From an uncultured Flavobacteriaceae bacterium (lineage in GTDB: Bacteria; Bacteroidota; Bacteroidia; Flavobacteriales; Flavobacteriaceae), in contig CANMSH010000002.1 in NCBI GenBank assembly GCA_947500525.1, positions 496,001 to 560,000 on the forward strand: 64,000 bases of DNA, written 5' to 3'. The translations under genes and the position numbers were made by a program. Of the stretch, positions 44,924 to 54,312 are shown piece by piece. A model generated the notes under the pieces. It had not been told where the DNA came from. It was given only the letters and a program-made list of their open reading frames with translations, and made no database searches. Each line of letters starts with the position of its first letter. Position 1 is the first letter of the stretch.

Positions 44924-45466
44924 ATGAGACGGATACTTTTGCTGGCTTTATGTACTTGTTACTTAGTATCTTATAGTCAAGAAAGCACATCAAAATCTGG
45001 CCCCGTAATTAAGAATTTTGGAAAGGTTTATAAGATTAAAAATCCAGATTTAAACTTACAAAAGAACAAAGAGTATAAGGTTATTTTCGACATATATACA
45101 AATACCACTAAAGAAGGTGCTATCAATCCGTTGATAAATACTGTTGCGAGATACTTAAATATGCATGCGCAAAACGGAATTAATTCAAAAGACATGAAAG
45201 TTGCTTTTGTTATGCACGGAAAAGCCGCCAAAGACGCTTTGAGTAATGATGCGTATAAGAAACAATTTGGAATTGATAACCCGAACGCAAAATTGATAAG
45301 CGCCTTACGAAAGGCTGACGTAGAAATATTTGTATGTGGTCAATCATACAAAGCTAGAGGCTTGCCTATTAAAGGTATATCTAAGGACGTAAAACTTTCT
45401 TTATCAGCGCTCACGGCATTGATCGAATATCAAGAAAATGGGTACAAAATTATAAACTTCAATTAA
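44924..45466 (+). CDS. Secreted DsrE-like protein
   Basis: 180 residues with a signal peptide ending near SYSQ. The body matches DsrE/F-like folds: YKVIFDIYTNTT, VARYLNMHAQNGI, VAFVMHGKAAKDAL, ADVEIFVCGQSYKARGLP with a single Cys where sulfur-relay DsrE proteins often have one. Extracytoplasmic location argues against a role in tRNA thiolation. It is three bases upstream of rmuC and probably shares its message; the functional link is unclear. Confidence 0.83.
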   Translation: MRRILLLALCTCYLVSYSQESTSKSGPVIKNFGKVYKIKNPDLNLQKNKEYKVIFDIYTNTTKEGAINPLINTVARYLNMHAQNGINSKDMKVAFVMHGKAAKDALSNDAYKKQFGIDNPNAKLISALRKADVEIFVCGQSYKARGLPIKGISKDVKLSLSALTALIEYQENGYKIINFN

Positions 45467-45469
45467 TAC

Positions 45470-46798
45470 ATGTTAGAGAGTATCTTATATATCATCATTT
45501 TTATTATTGCAGCTGTAGTTGGTGTATTACTTGGCATGTACATCGCTGGTTTGAAAAATAAAGCCCAAATCAGCGGTCTAGAAGAACGAGATGCACAATT
45601 ACAAAACGCAATGAACGGATTGCAAGAAAACGTTGATAGAATTAGTAAAGAACGTGAAGAAATACGCAGAGAAAAGGATTTCTTAAATACTGAATTAACG
45701 CGTAAAAATGCGGAGTACGAAAATTTGCAACAGCAAAATTTAAAACGTGATGAAGAACTGGCAAAACAGCAAGAAGAATTAGAAAATAAGTTTGAATTAC
45801 TGGCAAATAAAATTTTAGATAAAAAATCTGAAAAATTCACACTTCAGAACAAAGAAAACATTAAAAACATTTTAGACCCACTTCAAGAAAAAATTAAGCT
45901 ATTTGAAGACAAAGTTGATAAAACACATAAAGAAAGTATTGACTATCATGCTGCGCTCCGACAGCAAATTATTGGTTTAAAGGACTTAAACCAGCAAATG
46001 AGTAAAGAAACATTAAACCTTACCAAAGCATTAAAAGGTGATAGTAAAACTCAAGGAAACTGGGGAGAACTTATTTTAGAACGTGTTTTAGAAAAATCTG
46101 GCTTAGAAAAAGATAGAGAATATGTATTAGAAAAGAGTTTTAATATTGAAGGAGAACATAAAACCCGCTTACGCCCAGATGTTATCATTAACTTACCTGA
46201 TAATAAGAAAATGATCGTCGACTCAAAAGTTTCACTCACGGCTTACGAACAGTACGTAAATTGTGAAGATGAAGCTGAAAAAGCTCAATTTTTAAAAGAT
46301 CATATAAGCTCATTGAACAGGCATGTTACTCAGCTAAGTGAGAAGAAATATGAGGATCTATACGAGATTGAATCTCCAGATTTTGTACTTCTGTTTGTGC
46401 CTGTAGAACCTGCATTTGCAGTTGCATTAAACGCAGATAATGAGTTGTACAACAAAGCTTTCGAAAAAAATATAGTGATAGTAACTCCATCTACTTTACT
46501 GGCGACGCTTCGTACTATTGACACCATGTGGAATAATGAAAAGCAGCAACGAAATGCCATTGAAATTGCTCGTCAAGCTGGTGCTTTATACGACAAATTT
46601 GAAGGTTTTGTAACCGATTTAACGAAAGTTGGTAAGAAGATGGATGAGGCAAAAACCGAATACAAAGGAGCCATGAATAAATTGGTTGAAGGGCGTGGTA
46701 ATCTCATTACGAGTGTAGAAAAATTAAAAAAGTTGGGCGCCAAAGCTAAAAAAGCACTACCTCAGAATATTATTGAGCGAGCCAATGAAGATGATTAA
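45470..46798 (+). CDS. rmuC: DNA recombination protein RmuC
   Basis: 442 residues. One N-terminal transmembrane helix (LYIIIFIIAAVVGVLLGMYIAGL), a long coiled coil to about residue 125, then the RmuC nuclease-like domain with GNWGELILERVLEKSGL, RLRPDVIINLPDNKKMIVDSKVSL (a PD-(D/E)XK-type D...DSK core) and ESPDFVLLFVPVEPAF. In E. coli RmuC limits inversions at short inverted repeats. Convergent with the VCBS gene. Confidence 0.95.
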   Translation: MLESILYIIIFIIAAVVGVLLGMYIAGLKNKAQISGLEERDAQLQNAMNGLQENVDRISKEREEIRREKDFLNTELTRKNAEYENLQQQNLKRDEELAKQQEELENKFELLANKILDKKSEKFTLQNKENIKNILDPLQEKIKLFEDKVDKTHKESIDYHAALRQQIIGLKDLNQQMSKETLNLTKALKGDSKTQGNWGELILERVLEKSGLEKDREYVLEKSFNIEGEHKTRLRPDVIINLPDNKKMIVDSKVSLTAYEQYVNCEDEAEKAQFLKDHISSLNRHVTQLSEKKYEDLYEIESPDFVLLFVPVEPAFAVALNADNELYNKAFEKNIVIVTPSTLLATLRTIDTMWNNEKQQRNAIEIARQAGALYDKFEGFVTDLTKVGKKMDEAKTEYKGAMNKLVEGRGNLITSVEKLKKLGAKAKKALPQNIIERANEDD

Positions 46799-46806
46799 TT
46801 TTTTAA

Positions 46807-48522
46807 TTACTTCGAGTACACGACTTTTCTTGTAGCGCTCCCTCTATTCGACTGAATTTTGAAGAAATAAATGCCTTCCGAAAAGTCATGTAGGTTAATA
46901 GCGGTATTTAAATCGACTAATTTTTTGGTTTTTATCTTTCTACCAGAAACATCATATACAGTTAATTCTTCATCAGTATTCAGCGTCTTCAATTGAATAG
47001 TATAATCACCATTACTTGGGTTCGGATAAATACTAAAATTAGTCTTGTTAATACTTCCAGATGATAAAGTAGACTGTCCTTCAACAATCGTAATTGTTTT
47101 GTTTACATCAACATTGTTAAATGTACTAACCATACCGCTCAACCAAGTCACCTTTACATAATCAATATTCGTCGCATCTTTTAACCCGAAAAATTCAGCA
47201 TTAGAATTCTGGGCAAGATACGCTTCACCGCACAATGTATAGCGAAACTGTTTCTTACCATTCGCCGAAATTTCGATTGTACTACCAATACCATCTCTAT
47301 TACTCGTTGTACCTTTAAGTTTGACTTTTAACCAATTATAGGCATTCTTCGTAGTATTTTCCCACAAAAAATTATCCTCTGTATCATTCATAACAATAAT
47401 ATCAGGTAACCCGTCATTATTAAAATCTCCTACAGCGTTCGCATAGCTCGTTCTGGTATCATTTTCGAAACCAATATTCTCAGGAATTTGAAAGGTGTTA
47501 TCTCCTTTATTTTCATAAAAGGCAGACGGCAATGTTGTTGAGCCGTCAAGCATTCCGCTTACATACAAATCAAGATCGCTATCATTATCAGCATCCAAAA
47601 AATTGGCACCCCACGCAATGCTATAAAATCCTGTTCCTACATCATCGGAAATATCTGTAAATGTTCCGTCTTGATTATTCTTCAGCAAATGATTCCCTTC
47701 TTCGGTATTGGTCACATAAATATCAAACCAACCGTCATAATTATAATCACCAATAGTGGCCGACATTGCATGTGTGCCCAAACCGGCACCACTAGATACA
47801 GATACATCTGTAAATGTATTATCTCCATTATTTCGGTACAATCTATTTATATATTGCACACGATCACTGATAACATAAATATCTTGATCTCCATCATTAT
47901 CATAATCAAAAAAGGAAGAACAAAAGGGTGTATGAACGGTTTGTCCTATACCTGAACTAGCAGTAATATCCGTAAAAACTCCATTGTCATTTCTATATAA
48001 GTAGTTAAACTGATCTAACCCGACGTTATCTCGATTACAAATAAAAACATCTAAGTCTCCATCATTATCTATATCACCAAATGATGCACCTGTAGTAAAT
48101 AGATCTTCTGTGAAAAGGCCACAAGATTCGGTGATATCAGTGAAGGTCATGTCACCATTATTCTCATAAAATTTGTTGATTCCAACAATATTCGTGACAA
48201 AAAAATCTTTATCACCGTCATTATCGTGATCGACCCAAATTACTTGTTTTGATTGGTATGTGTCGTTGATGCCTAAATCAACTTGAGCAAAGGTTCCATT
48301 AGTATTCTTAAAAAATAACACCTCTTCTCCCTCTTTGGTTGAATAGGTTATGTCATCCCAACCATCTCCATCAAAATCACAAAAAGACACACCACCACCA
48401 CCAAAACCACTCTTACCATAGGATACTCCCACTCCTTTAGATGATGCATTATCTTGAAAAGACAATTGCCCCCACATAAAGTATGGCAGAAATAAACATA
48501 AAAAAGGTAATAATTTTCTCAT
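46807..48522 (-). CDS. T9SS-secreted VCBS/FG-GAP and ASPIC protein
   Basis: 571 residues from the ATG giving MRKLLPFLCLFLPYFMWGQ, a good signal peptide; the frame could extend to 48567 but then overlaps glyA. The body holds about seven FG-GAP/VCBS repeats with calcium-type loops (DFDGDGWDD, DHDNDGDKDF, DIDNDGDLDVF, DYDNDGDQDIY, DADNDSDLDLY, DFNNDGLPDII), then an ASPIC/UnbV domain (DGIGSTIEISANGKKQ, VTWLSGMVSTF) and a C-terminal type A sorting domain (FSIYPNPSNG, ELTVYDVSGRKI, GIYFFKIQS). It is therefore exported through the type IX system and surface-attached or released. Confidence 0.92.
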   Translation of the reverse strand: MRKLLPFLCLFLPYFMWGQLSFQDNASSKGVGVSYGKSGFGGGGVSFCDFDGDGWDDITYSTKEGEEVLFFKNTNGTFAQVDLGINDTYQSKQVIWVDHDNDGDKDFFVTNIVGINKFYENNGDMTFTDITESCGLFTEDLFTTGASFGDIDNDGDLDVFICNRDNVGLDQFNYLYRNDNGVFTDITASSGIGQTVHTPFCSSFFDYDNDGDQDIYVISDRVQYINRLYRNNGDNTFTDVSVSSGAGLGTHAMSATIGDYNYDGWFDIYVTNTEEGNHLLKNNQDGTFTDISDDVGTGFYSIAWGANFLDADNDSDLDLYVSGMLDGSTTLPSAFYENKGDNTFQIPENIGFENDTRTSYANAVGDFNNDGLPDIIVMNDTEDNFLWENTTKNAYNWLKVKLKGTTSNRDGIGSTIEISANGKKQFRYTLCGEAYLAQNSNAEFFGLKDATNIDYVKVTWLSGMVSTFNNVDVNKTITIVEGQSTLSSGSINKTNFSIYPNPSNGDYTIQLKTLNTDEELTVYDVSGRKIKTKKLVDLNTAINLHDFSEGIYFFKIQSNRGSATRKVVYSK

Positions 48523-48541
48523 TTCGATGCAGTTACGACTA

Positions 48542-48549
48542 CAAACATA
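48542..48549 (-). promoter_or_regulatory. -7 element TATGTTTG
   Basis: Exact TAnnTTTG match on the minus strand in the short gap after glyA, 19 bases before the VCBS start; supports the shorter start and an independent transcript. Confidence 0.55.
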
Positions 48550-48559
48550 TGAAATTATT

Positions 48560-49834
48560 CTATGCATAAAAAAGTTGTCGCTCTCCCATCATGGCATTGA
48601 CTTTAGCGGCAACGGCTTCAAGAACAGCTTCATTTTCAAAGTTCGAAATAACTTCGTCTATCAGTGAAACTATGGCTTCCATATCCTCTTCTTTTAAACC
48701 ACGTGTTGTAACCGCGGCGGTACCTACACGAATACCCGAAGTAACGAACGGCGATTTATCATCAAAAGGCACCATATTTTTATTGACAGTAATATCTGCT
48801 TTCACTAGGGCATTTTCTGCCTGTTTACCATTTATATCTTTATTTCTCAAATCGATGAGCATCATATGATTATCGGTTCCACCTGAAATCAAATGATAAT
48901 CTCTATCAACAAAAGCTTTGGCCATTGCGGCTGCGTTCTTTTTAACCTGTAATTGATATTCTAAAAATTCATCGGTCAAGGCTTCTCCAAAAGCAATCGC
49001 TTTTGCAGCGATAATATGTTCTAATGGCCCTCCTTGATTACCAGGAAATACCGCACCATTCAAATAAGAAGACATCATTTTCGGCTTACCACTTTTTAAT
49101 GTTACTCCCCAAGGGTTTTCAAAGTCTTTGCCCATCATAATCATCCCTCCTCTAGGACCTCTTAAGGTTTTGTGTGTAGTGGTTGTTACCACATGACAGT
49201 GAGGCATCGGGTCGCTTAAAATTCCTTTTGCTATTAATCCAGCTGGATGCGAGATGTCAGCTACTAAAAATGCACCTACACTATCAGCAATTTCTCTAAA
49301 GCGTTTAAAATCGATATCACGAGAATATGCAGAAGCTCCTGCAATGATTAACTTGGGTTGTTCTCTTGTTGCGGTTTCTTGAATCTTATCATAATTCAAT
49401 ACGCCAGTTTCTTTTTCTACTCCGTAGAATGAAGTTTCATATAACGTTCCTGAAAAATTAACAGGAGACCCGTGTGTTAAATGCCCTCCATGTGATAAAT
49501 CAAATCCTAAAATTTTATCTCCTGGTTTAATTAATGCAAAAAATACCGCTGTATTTGCTTGCGAACCAGAATGTGGCTGAACATTAACGTATGCTGCTCC
49601 AAATAAGGTCTTCGCTCGATCAATAGCTAACTGCTCTACTTCATCTACCACTTGACAGCCCCCGTAATAACGTTTTCCTGGATATCCTTCAGCATATTTA
49701 TTAGTAAGAACAGAACCTGCGGCTTCCATCACTTGCTCACTTACAAAATTCTCTGAAGCTATTAATTCTAATCCATTTAATTGTCTTTCTTTTTCCTCTT
49801 CAATAAGGTCAAAAATTTGTTGATCACGTTGCAT
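48560..49834 (-). CDS. glyA: Serine hydroxymethyltransferase
   Basis: 424-residue PLP enzyme interconverting serine and glycine with tetrahydrofolate. Starts [18 protein letters not shown]; a frame extension of 72 codons runs into the divergent fahA gene and across its own promoter box and is rejected. Seen: [45 protein letters not shown] Lys in [16 protein letters not shown], and [15 protein letters not shown]. With gcvT it links glycine to one-carbon metabolism. Confidence 0.97.
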   Translation of the reverse strand: MQRDQQIFDLIEEEKERQLNGLELIASENFVSEQVMEAAGSVLTNKYAEGYPGKRYYGGCQVVDEVEQLAIDRAKTLFGAAYVNVQPHSGSQANTAVFFALIKPGDKILGFDLSHGGHLTHGSPVNFSGTLYETSFYGVEKETGVLNYDKIQETATREQPKLIIAGASAYSRDIDFKRFREIADSVGAFLVADISHPAGLIAKGILSDPMPHCHVVTTTTHKTLRGPRGGMIMMGKDFENPWGVTLKSGKPKMMSSYLNGAVFPGNQGGPLEHIIAAKAIAFGEALTDEFLEYQLQVKKNAAAMAKAFVDRDYHLISGGTDNHMMLIDLRNKDINGKQAENALVKADITVNKNMVPFDDKSPFVTSGIRVGTAAVTTRGLKEEDMEAIVSLIDEVISNFENEAVLEAVAAKVNAMMGERQLFYA

Positions 49835-49869
49835 TGTAAAATTTTCTTTATGATTGATTTTAATGCCAT

Positions 49870-49877
49870 CAAAAATA
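49870..49877 (-). promoter_or_regulatory. glyA -7 element TATTTTTG
   Basis: Exact TAnnTTTG match on the minus strand, 35 bases before the glyA ATG. Confidence 0.55.
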
Positions 49878-49909
49878 CTAATTTCATTTCGCAAATGCAT
49901 AGAAAGATT

Positions 49910-49917
49910 TATATTTG
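49910..49917 (+). promoter_or_regulatory. fahA -7 element TATATTTG
   Basis: Exact TAnnTTTG match 17 bases before the fahA ATG, back to back with the glyA promoter in a 100-base divergent spacer. Confidence 0.55.
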
Positions 49918-49934
49918 AAACAAAAAAGACATAA

Positions 49935-51215
49935 ATGTTAATAACTGCTAATAATACCAATAGGAAATCATGGTTGAACGTTGATAAAGGATCAGATTTC
50001 CCTATACAAAATATACCTTTTGGTGTTTTTTTGACTCGAGATGATATCATTACAATAGGAACAAGAATTGGCGATTATGCGATCGATTTAGGGGCTTTAC
50101 ACCAATTAGGGTATTTTAGTGAAATTCCGTTAACAGACGATATTTTTTTACAAGATTCTTTAAATGACTTTATTGCTGACGGTCGCAAGACATGGCGACT
50201 CGTTAGAAATAGAATTGCAGAAGTGTTTGATACCACCAATGGTGAATTACGTGATAATGCAGAACATAAGGATAAAATTATTTTCAGAATGGAGGAAGTT
50301 GAAATGCAACTTCCTGTAGAAATTGGAGATTATACTGACTTTTACGCTAGTAAAGAACATGCCACAAATGTGGGCACGCTTTTTCGAGGGGCAGATAATG
50401 CACTTATGCCGAACTGGTTACATGTTCCTATAGGTTACCATGGAAGGAGTTCTTCTATTGTACCTTCTGGTACCCCGATAAGAAGACCCATCGGACAATC
50501 ACGACCACCGGAAGGAGAGACTACTCCTGGTTTTGGTCCTTCAAAACTCTTAGATTTCGAGTTAGAAATGGCATTTATTACAGCCGATGGCAACAAAATG
50601 GGGAAAAGTATAAAAATAGAAGAAGCTGAAGAGTATATTTTCGGAATTGTCTTATTTAATGATTGGAGTGCAAGAGATATTCAAGCCTGGGAATACCAGC
50701 CTTTAGGTCCTTTTTTAGGTAAAAATTTCGCATCAACAATTTCTCCTTGGATTATAACATTAGATGCCTTAGAACCATTTAGAGTGACTAATCCGAAACA
50801 AGAACCTACACCTTTGCCATATTTACAGTTAGAAGGGAAAAATAGTTTCGATATCAATTTACAAGTAGGCATAAAACCAAAAGGATCAGAAGAAACAGTT
50901 GTCGCAAATTCCAATTTTAAGTATATGTATTGGACCATGGCGCAGCAACTCGCACATCACACTGTGAATGGCTGTAATGTTCGTGCAGGAGATATGATGG
51001 GATCTGGAACGATTTCGGGACCAACGCCCGATAGTTACGGGTCTATGTTAGAGCTAACATGGAGAGGAGCGAATCCATTAAAAATGAAAGACGGAACAGA
51101 GCGTAAATTTATCAACGATAAAGACACCGTTATTATGCGTGCCTACAGCCAAAATGAAAATGTGCGTATTGGTTTTGGTGAATGCATCGGTAAAATCAAA
51201 CCTAGTAAGTCGTAA
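49935..51215 (+). CDS. fahA: Fumarylacetoacetase
   Basis: 426 residues; last step of tyrosine and phenylalanine degradation, giving fumarate and acetoacetate. N-terminal domain with [11 protein letters not shown] and RIGDYAIDL; catalytic domain with [71 protein letters not shown]. No other gene of the tyrosine route is adjacent. Own promoter. Confidence 0.97.
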   Translation: MLITANNTNRKSWLNVDKGSDFPIQNIPFGVFLTRDDIITIGTRIGDYAIDLGALHQLGYFSEIPLTDDIFLQDSLNDFIADGRKTWRLVRNRIAEVFDTTNGELRDNAEHKDKIIFRMEEVEMQLPVEIGDYTDFYASKEHATNVGTLFRGADNALMPNWLHVPIGYHGRSSSIVPSGTPIRRPIGQSRPPEGETTPGFGPSKLLDFELEMAFITADGNKMGKSIKIEEAEEYIFGIVLFNDWSARDIQAWEYQPLGPFLGKNFASTISPWIITLDALEPFRVTNPKQEPTPLPYLQLEGKNSFDINLQVGIKPKGSEETVVANSNFKYMYWTMAQQLAHHTVNGCNVRAGDMMGSGTISGPTPDSYGSMLELTWRGANPLKMKDGTERKFINDKDTVIMRAYSQNENVRIGFGECIGKIKPSKS

Positions 51216-51261
51216 AACGGCTTTCTCTAAAAGGTAACATCGTTCAATAAAAGTAGAAACT

Positions 51262-51291
51262 TTGAATTCTGCGAGAATTGAGCTATTTTAG
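51262..51291 (+). promoter_or_regulatory. Promoter TTG-N19-TATTTTAG
   Basis: Well-spaced -33 TTG and a -7 box with one deviation, 30 bases before the first tandem lipoprotein gene. Confidence 0.5.
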
Positions 51292-51321
51292 TCTGACCAA
51301 AAATTAATCAAAACTCTAAAA

Positions 51322-52494
51322 ATGAAAAAGTTAATCATAGCTATTACGGCTATCTCCTTGTTTGTGGCATGCGGTGGAACACAAAAAGCGACGAATTTAA
51401 TATCTAGTGGAAACTATGAAAATGCATTTAATGTTTCTGTTCAAAAACTTACAAAAGACAAAAATAGTAAGTCAAGCCAAAAGCATGTGCCTATATTAAA
51501 AGAAGCCTTTTCAAAAGCTGAGGCTAATGATTTACAAAATATTGCGAATCTTAAAAAAACAAATACTTCTGAAGCATTAAAAAAAATATATGGTACTTAT
51601 TTAAACCTTGATTTACGACAAGACGAAATAAGGGTATTGCAGCCATTATATTTTGAAGGAAATGAAGTCCGTTTTGACTTTACTGATTATAGCAGCGATA
51701 TAACAAATGCAAAGAATAACTATTCATCTAAGTTATATACGGATGCGCAACAAGAAATGAAAGGAGACAAATTAGCCGCGAGAAGAGCATATAAGCTATT
51801 TGAAGAATTAATTTATGTAAATCCTACTTATAAAAACAATTTAACTCAGCTAAGTCAAAACGCTAAAAACAAAGGAAGTAGCTTCGTTTTAGTTACTATG
51901 AAGAATAATGTGAGAACAATATCAAATGACAGCCTTCAAGGAGTCAATCAAATCAATTCAGGTAATTTTGAGGATCAATGGATTACCTATCATCATAGGA
52001 AGGAAGCAAAAATTCGATATGATTACCAGGTAGATATCGTACTTAATAAATTACAATTTCAACCTGAAAAAACTGAGCAACAAACGGTACCTCAAGAAGC
52101 TAAAGTACAAGATGGATGGCAATATCAATTAGATGCTAATGGAAACGTCGTAAAAGATGACAAAGGCAACGATGTTAAAGTAGCTAAATATAAAGTTGTT
52201 CGTGCAGAGGTGGCATTATATCAGCAAAATAAAGCATCAAAGCTTGATGGTGTTGTTTCAATAAAAAATAGAAAGACTGGCGCCATTATTTCCACGAACC
52301 CTGTGTTTGGTGAGGCAAAATTTCAACATACCTATGGTCAGTTTCGAGGCGACCAAAGAGCCATTGAGCAAAAGTATTATGAAGCATTAAAATCTAAGGC
52401 GTTATTATATCCGAAAGATTACGAATTTGTAAAGTATTCTATATTAAATTTTAAGCAAAAAGTTACGGCATTTCTAAGTCAACAGAAACTATAA
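51322..52494 (+). CDS. Lipoprotein, tandem paralogue 1
   Basis: 390 residues, lipobox FVAC (Cys17). The first half is helical and repeat-like (SSGNYENAFNVSVQKLTKDKNS, ILKEAFSKAEANDLQNI, YGTYLNLDLRQDEIRVLQPLY), resembling tetratricopeptide-type packing; the second half is richer in strand and contains the loop LDANGNVVKDDKGNDVK. It is clearly paralogous to the next gene along its whole length. Periplasmic or outer-membrane; no known domain recognised and no function assigned. Confidence 0.8.
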   Translation: MKKLIIAITAISLFVACGGTQKATNLISSGNYENAFNVSVQKLTKDKNSKSSQKHVPILKEAFSKAEANDLQNIANLKKTNTSEALKKIYGTYLNLDLRQDEIRVLQPLYFEGNEVRFDFTDYSSDITNAKNNYSSKLYTDAQQEMKGDKLAARRAYKLFEELIYVNPTYKNNLTQLSQNAKNKGSSFVLVTMKNNVRTISNDSLQGVNQINSGNFEDQWITYHHRKEAKIRYDYQVDIVLNKLQFQPEKTEQQTVPQEAKVQDGWQYQLDANGNVVKDDKGNDVKVAKYKVVRAEVALYQQNKASKLDGVVSIKNRKTGAIISTNPVFGEAKFQHTYGQFRGDQRAIEQKYYEALKSKALLYPKDYEFVKYSILNFKQKVTAFLSQQKL

Positions 52495-52512
52495 CTTAGA
52501 AACATCTGTTTT

Positions 52513-52520
52513 TACCTTTG
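52513..52520 (+). promoter_or_regulatory. -7 element TACCTTTG
   Basis: Exact TAnnTTTG match upstream of the second tandem lipoprotein gene; predicted transcription start about 52524, immediately before a stem-loop. Confidence 0.55.
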
Positions 52521-52525
52521 GTTAC

Positions 52526-52578
52526 AATATCTATATAAGTCACTCGTTATTAGACTTAACTAAACCAATATAGATATT
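52526..52578 (+). promoter_or_regulatory. 5'-UTR stem-loop of the second tandem lipoprotein gene
   Basis: Perfect 11-bp lower stem AATATCTATAT/ATATAGATATT, a 9-base right-hand bulge, then a 6-base complementarity TAAGTC/GACTTA (sharing one T with the lower stem) and an 11-base loop. It fills most of the leader between the predicted transcription start and the ATG. No T-run, so not a terminator. Confidence 0.5.
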
Positions 52579-52590
52579 AAACTAACCGTT

Positions 52591-53796
52591 ATGAACCTAT
52601 CTATCAAACCTCTAAACATTTTATTGCTCGTATGTACCGTTACATTTTTGTACTCTTGTAGCACTTCCAAAAGAACACAAACAGCTTTAAATAGTGGTAA
52701 TTATGTGAGCGCTATCAATACCTCAATTAGTAAGTTATCTTCAAACAAGACAAAAAAGGGTAATCAAAAGTACATTTACATGTTAGAAGAGGCCTTTTCG
52801 AAGAATTCAGCTAGGGAACATAAAGAAATTGATTTTTTACTCAAAGAAGGTAATGCCGCTAATTATGAAAAAGTATATAATACTTATTTGCGATTGAATT
52901 CTATTCAAGATCGTATTGACCCTTTACTGCCTCTGTACAAGATGGAAGAAGGAGTAAAAGCAGACTTTGCCTTTAATGACTACACCAATGACATATTAAA
53001 TTCAAAGGAAAGGCTTTCTACATATTTATATGACAATGCTTCAAACCTGGTAAAGACCGCAAGTAATAAGTATGATTACAGAAGAGCCTACAAAGATTTC
53101 ATGTATTTGGATAAATTGAGCCCCGGATTTAAAGATACTAAGACTAAAATTGAGGAAGCATATGAAAAAGGAATAGATTATGTAAAAGTGAAGTCTTATA
53201 ATGCAAGTGATAAAGTCATTCCTAAACCTTTAGAAGATGATTTATTAAATTTCAACGCTTATGGCTTAGATGATTTATGGACAAAATATCATACCAATCC
53301 GCAAAAAGGGATCAGTTATAATTATGAAATGATACTAGAGTTTATAAGTATTAATATTAGTCCCGAAGCTATAAATCAAAAAGAGATCATAAAAGAAAAG
53401 GAAATCAAAGACGGAAAAAAATACGTGCTCGATGCCAACGGAAACGTGGCCAAGGATAGCCTTGGAAATGACATTAAGGAAGATAAATTTATTAAAGTAA
53501 GAAGTGTTTTTAATCGTCTTGCCCAACACAAAGAAGCAAATATTACCGCTAAGGTGAGTTATTTTGATCTAAATACCAATCAACTTGTGAATTCTTACCC
53601 AATTACTTCAGGTTTTATCTTTGAACATATTTATGGCACCTATACAGGAGATAAAAGAGCACTTGATCAAGAATTGTTAGACATGTCTGGAAGAAATGCT
53701 GTTCCTTTCCCAACAAGTGAACAAATGATCTTCGATTCTGGGGAGGATTTAAAACAAAAACTGAAAAATATAGTTATTGCCTATAAATTTAACTAG
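52591..53796 (+). CDS. Lipoprotein, tandem paralogue 2
   Basis: 401 residues, lipobox LYSC (Cys23). Aligns with the preceding gene throughout: LNSGNYVSAINTSISKLSSNK against SSGNYENAFNVSVQKLTKDK, EEAFSKN against KEAFSKA, YNTYLRLNSIQDRI against YGTYLNLDLRQDEI, and LDANGNVAKDSLGNDIK against LDANGNVVKDDKGNDVK. The pair arose by duplication and has since diverged considerably. Function unknown; envelope location. Preceded by its own promoter box and a stem-loop. Confidence 0.8.
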   Translation: MNLSIKPLNILLLVCTVTFLYSCSTSKRTQTALNSGNYVSAINTSISKLSSNKTKKGNQKYIYMLEEAFSKNSAREHKEIDFLLKEGNAANYEKVYNTYLRLNSIQDRIDPLLPLYKMEEGVKADFAFNDYTNDILNSKERLSTYLYDNASNLVKTASNKYDYRRAYKDFMYLDKLSPGFKDTKTKIEEAYEKGIDYVKVKSYNASDKVIPKPLEDDLLNFNAYGLDDLWTKYHTNPQKGISYNYEMILEFISINISPEAINQKEIIKEKEIKDGKKYVLDANGNVAKDSLGNDIKEDKFIKVRSVFNRLAQHKEANITAKVSYFDLNTNQLVNSYPITSGFIFEHIYGTYTGDKRALDQELLDMSGRNAVPFPTSEQMIFDSGEDLKQKLKNIVIAYKFN

Positions 53797-53819
53797 GCAT
53801 AAACCTCAACATAAATGTA

Positions 53820-54191
53820 TTAAATTTTTACGCTCATAATATCGTAATGAGAACCATGAGCAACAACTCCCCCATCTTTAAAAACGACTAATTGAGGTGA
53901 TTGATGCAATATCCCAAAACGAGAAGCAATTTCATCAGAAATTGATCTGTAACTCAAAAGATCTAAATAATAGAAGTCTACTTCATCTGTATCTTCTTGA
54001 CGTTCAAATTGTCGCTTTACACCACTACTAATACCGCATCGTGTGCTATGCTTAAATATCGCCTGGTATTTTGTAGATGAGTTTATAATAATTTCATCTA
54101 ATTGCTTGCTATCAGTCAACGGAATCCAATTAATAATTGGTTGTTCTTTTTTTTCTGTTTCTTTTCCAAAAAGGCTTTTAAAAATCCCCAT
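53820..54191 (-). CDS. ytxJ: YtxJ-type bacillithiol system protein
   Basis: 123 residues of thioredoxin-like fold (DUF2847/BrxC family). The active site is HSTRCGISS with a single Cys52, matching monothiol bacilliredoxin-like YtxJ proteins; the cis-Pro segment ILHQSPQLVVFKDG follows. It would reduce or carry mixed disulfides with bacillithiol, a thiol made by several Bacteroidota. Cytoplasmic. Divergent from clpB, which fits a shared stress setting, but no biosynthetic bsh genes are nearby. Confidence 0.88.
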   Translation of the reverse strand: MGIFKSLFGKETEKKEQPIINWIPLTDSKQLDEIIINSSTKYQAIFKHSTRCGISSGVKRQFERQEDTDEVDFYYLDLLSYRSISDEIASRFGILHQSPQLVVFKDGGVVAHGSHYDIMSVKI

Positions 54192-54207
54192 ATATTGTAT
54201 TTAAATT

Positions 54208-54220
54208 AGACAAATTGTCT
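54208..54220. repeat. Palindrome AGACAA-A-TTGTCT
   Basis: Perfect 6-bp arms with one central base in the spacer between divergent ytxJ and clpB; candidate operator, not a CIRCE element. No clear -7 box for clpB was found. Confidence 0.3.
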
Positions 54221-54312
54221 TGATTTTATTGATTTAACAGTCATTTTGTCGTTCAAAAGTCGCGTTTCTTACGATGGAATACTATTTGAGCACAAGTTCA
54301 TAAAAAAATACA

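Noticed and set aside
49835-50050. N-terminal extension of glyA by 72 codons
   Set aside because: It crosses the glyA promoter box and overlaps the divergent fahA coding sequence; family proteins begin near MQRDQQIF.
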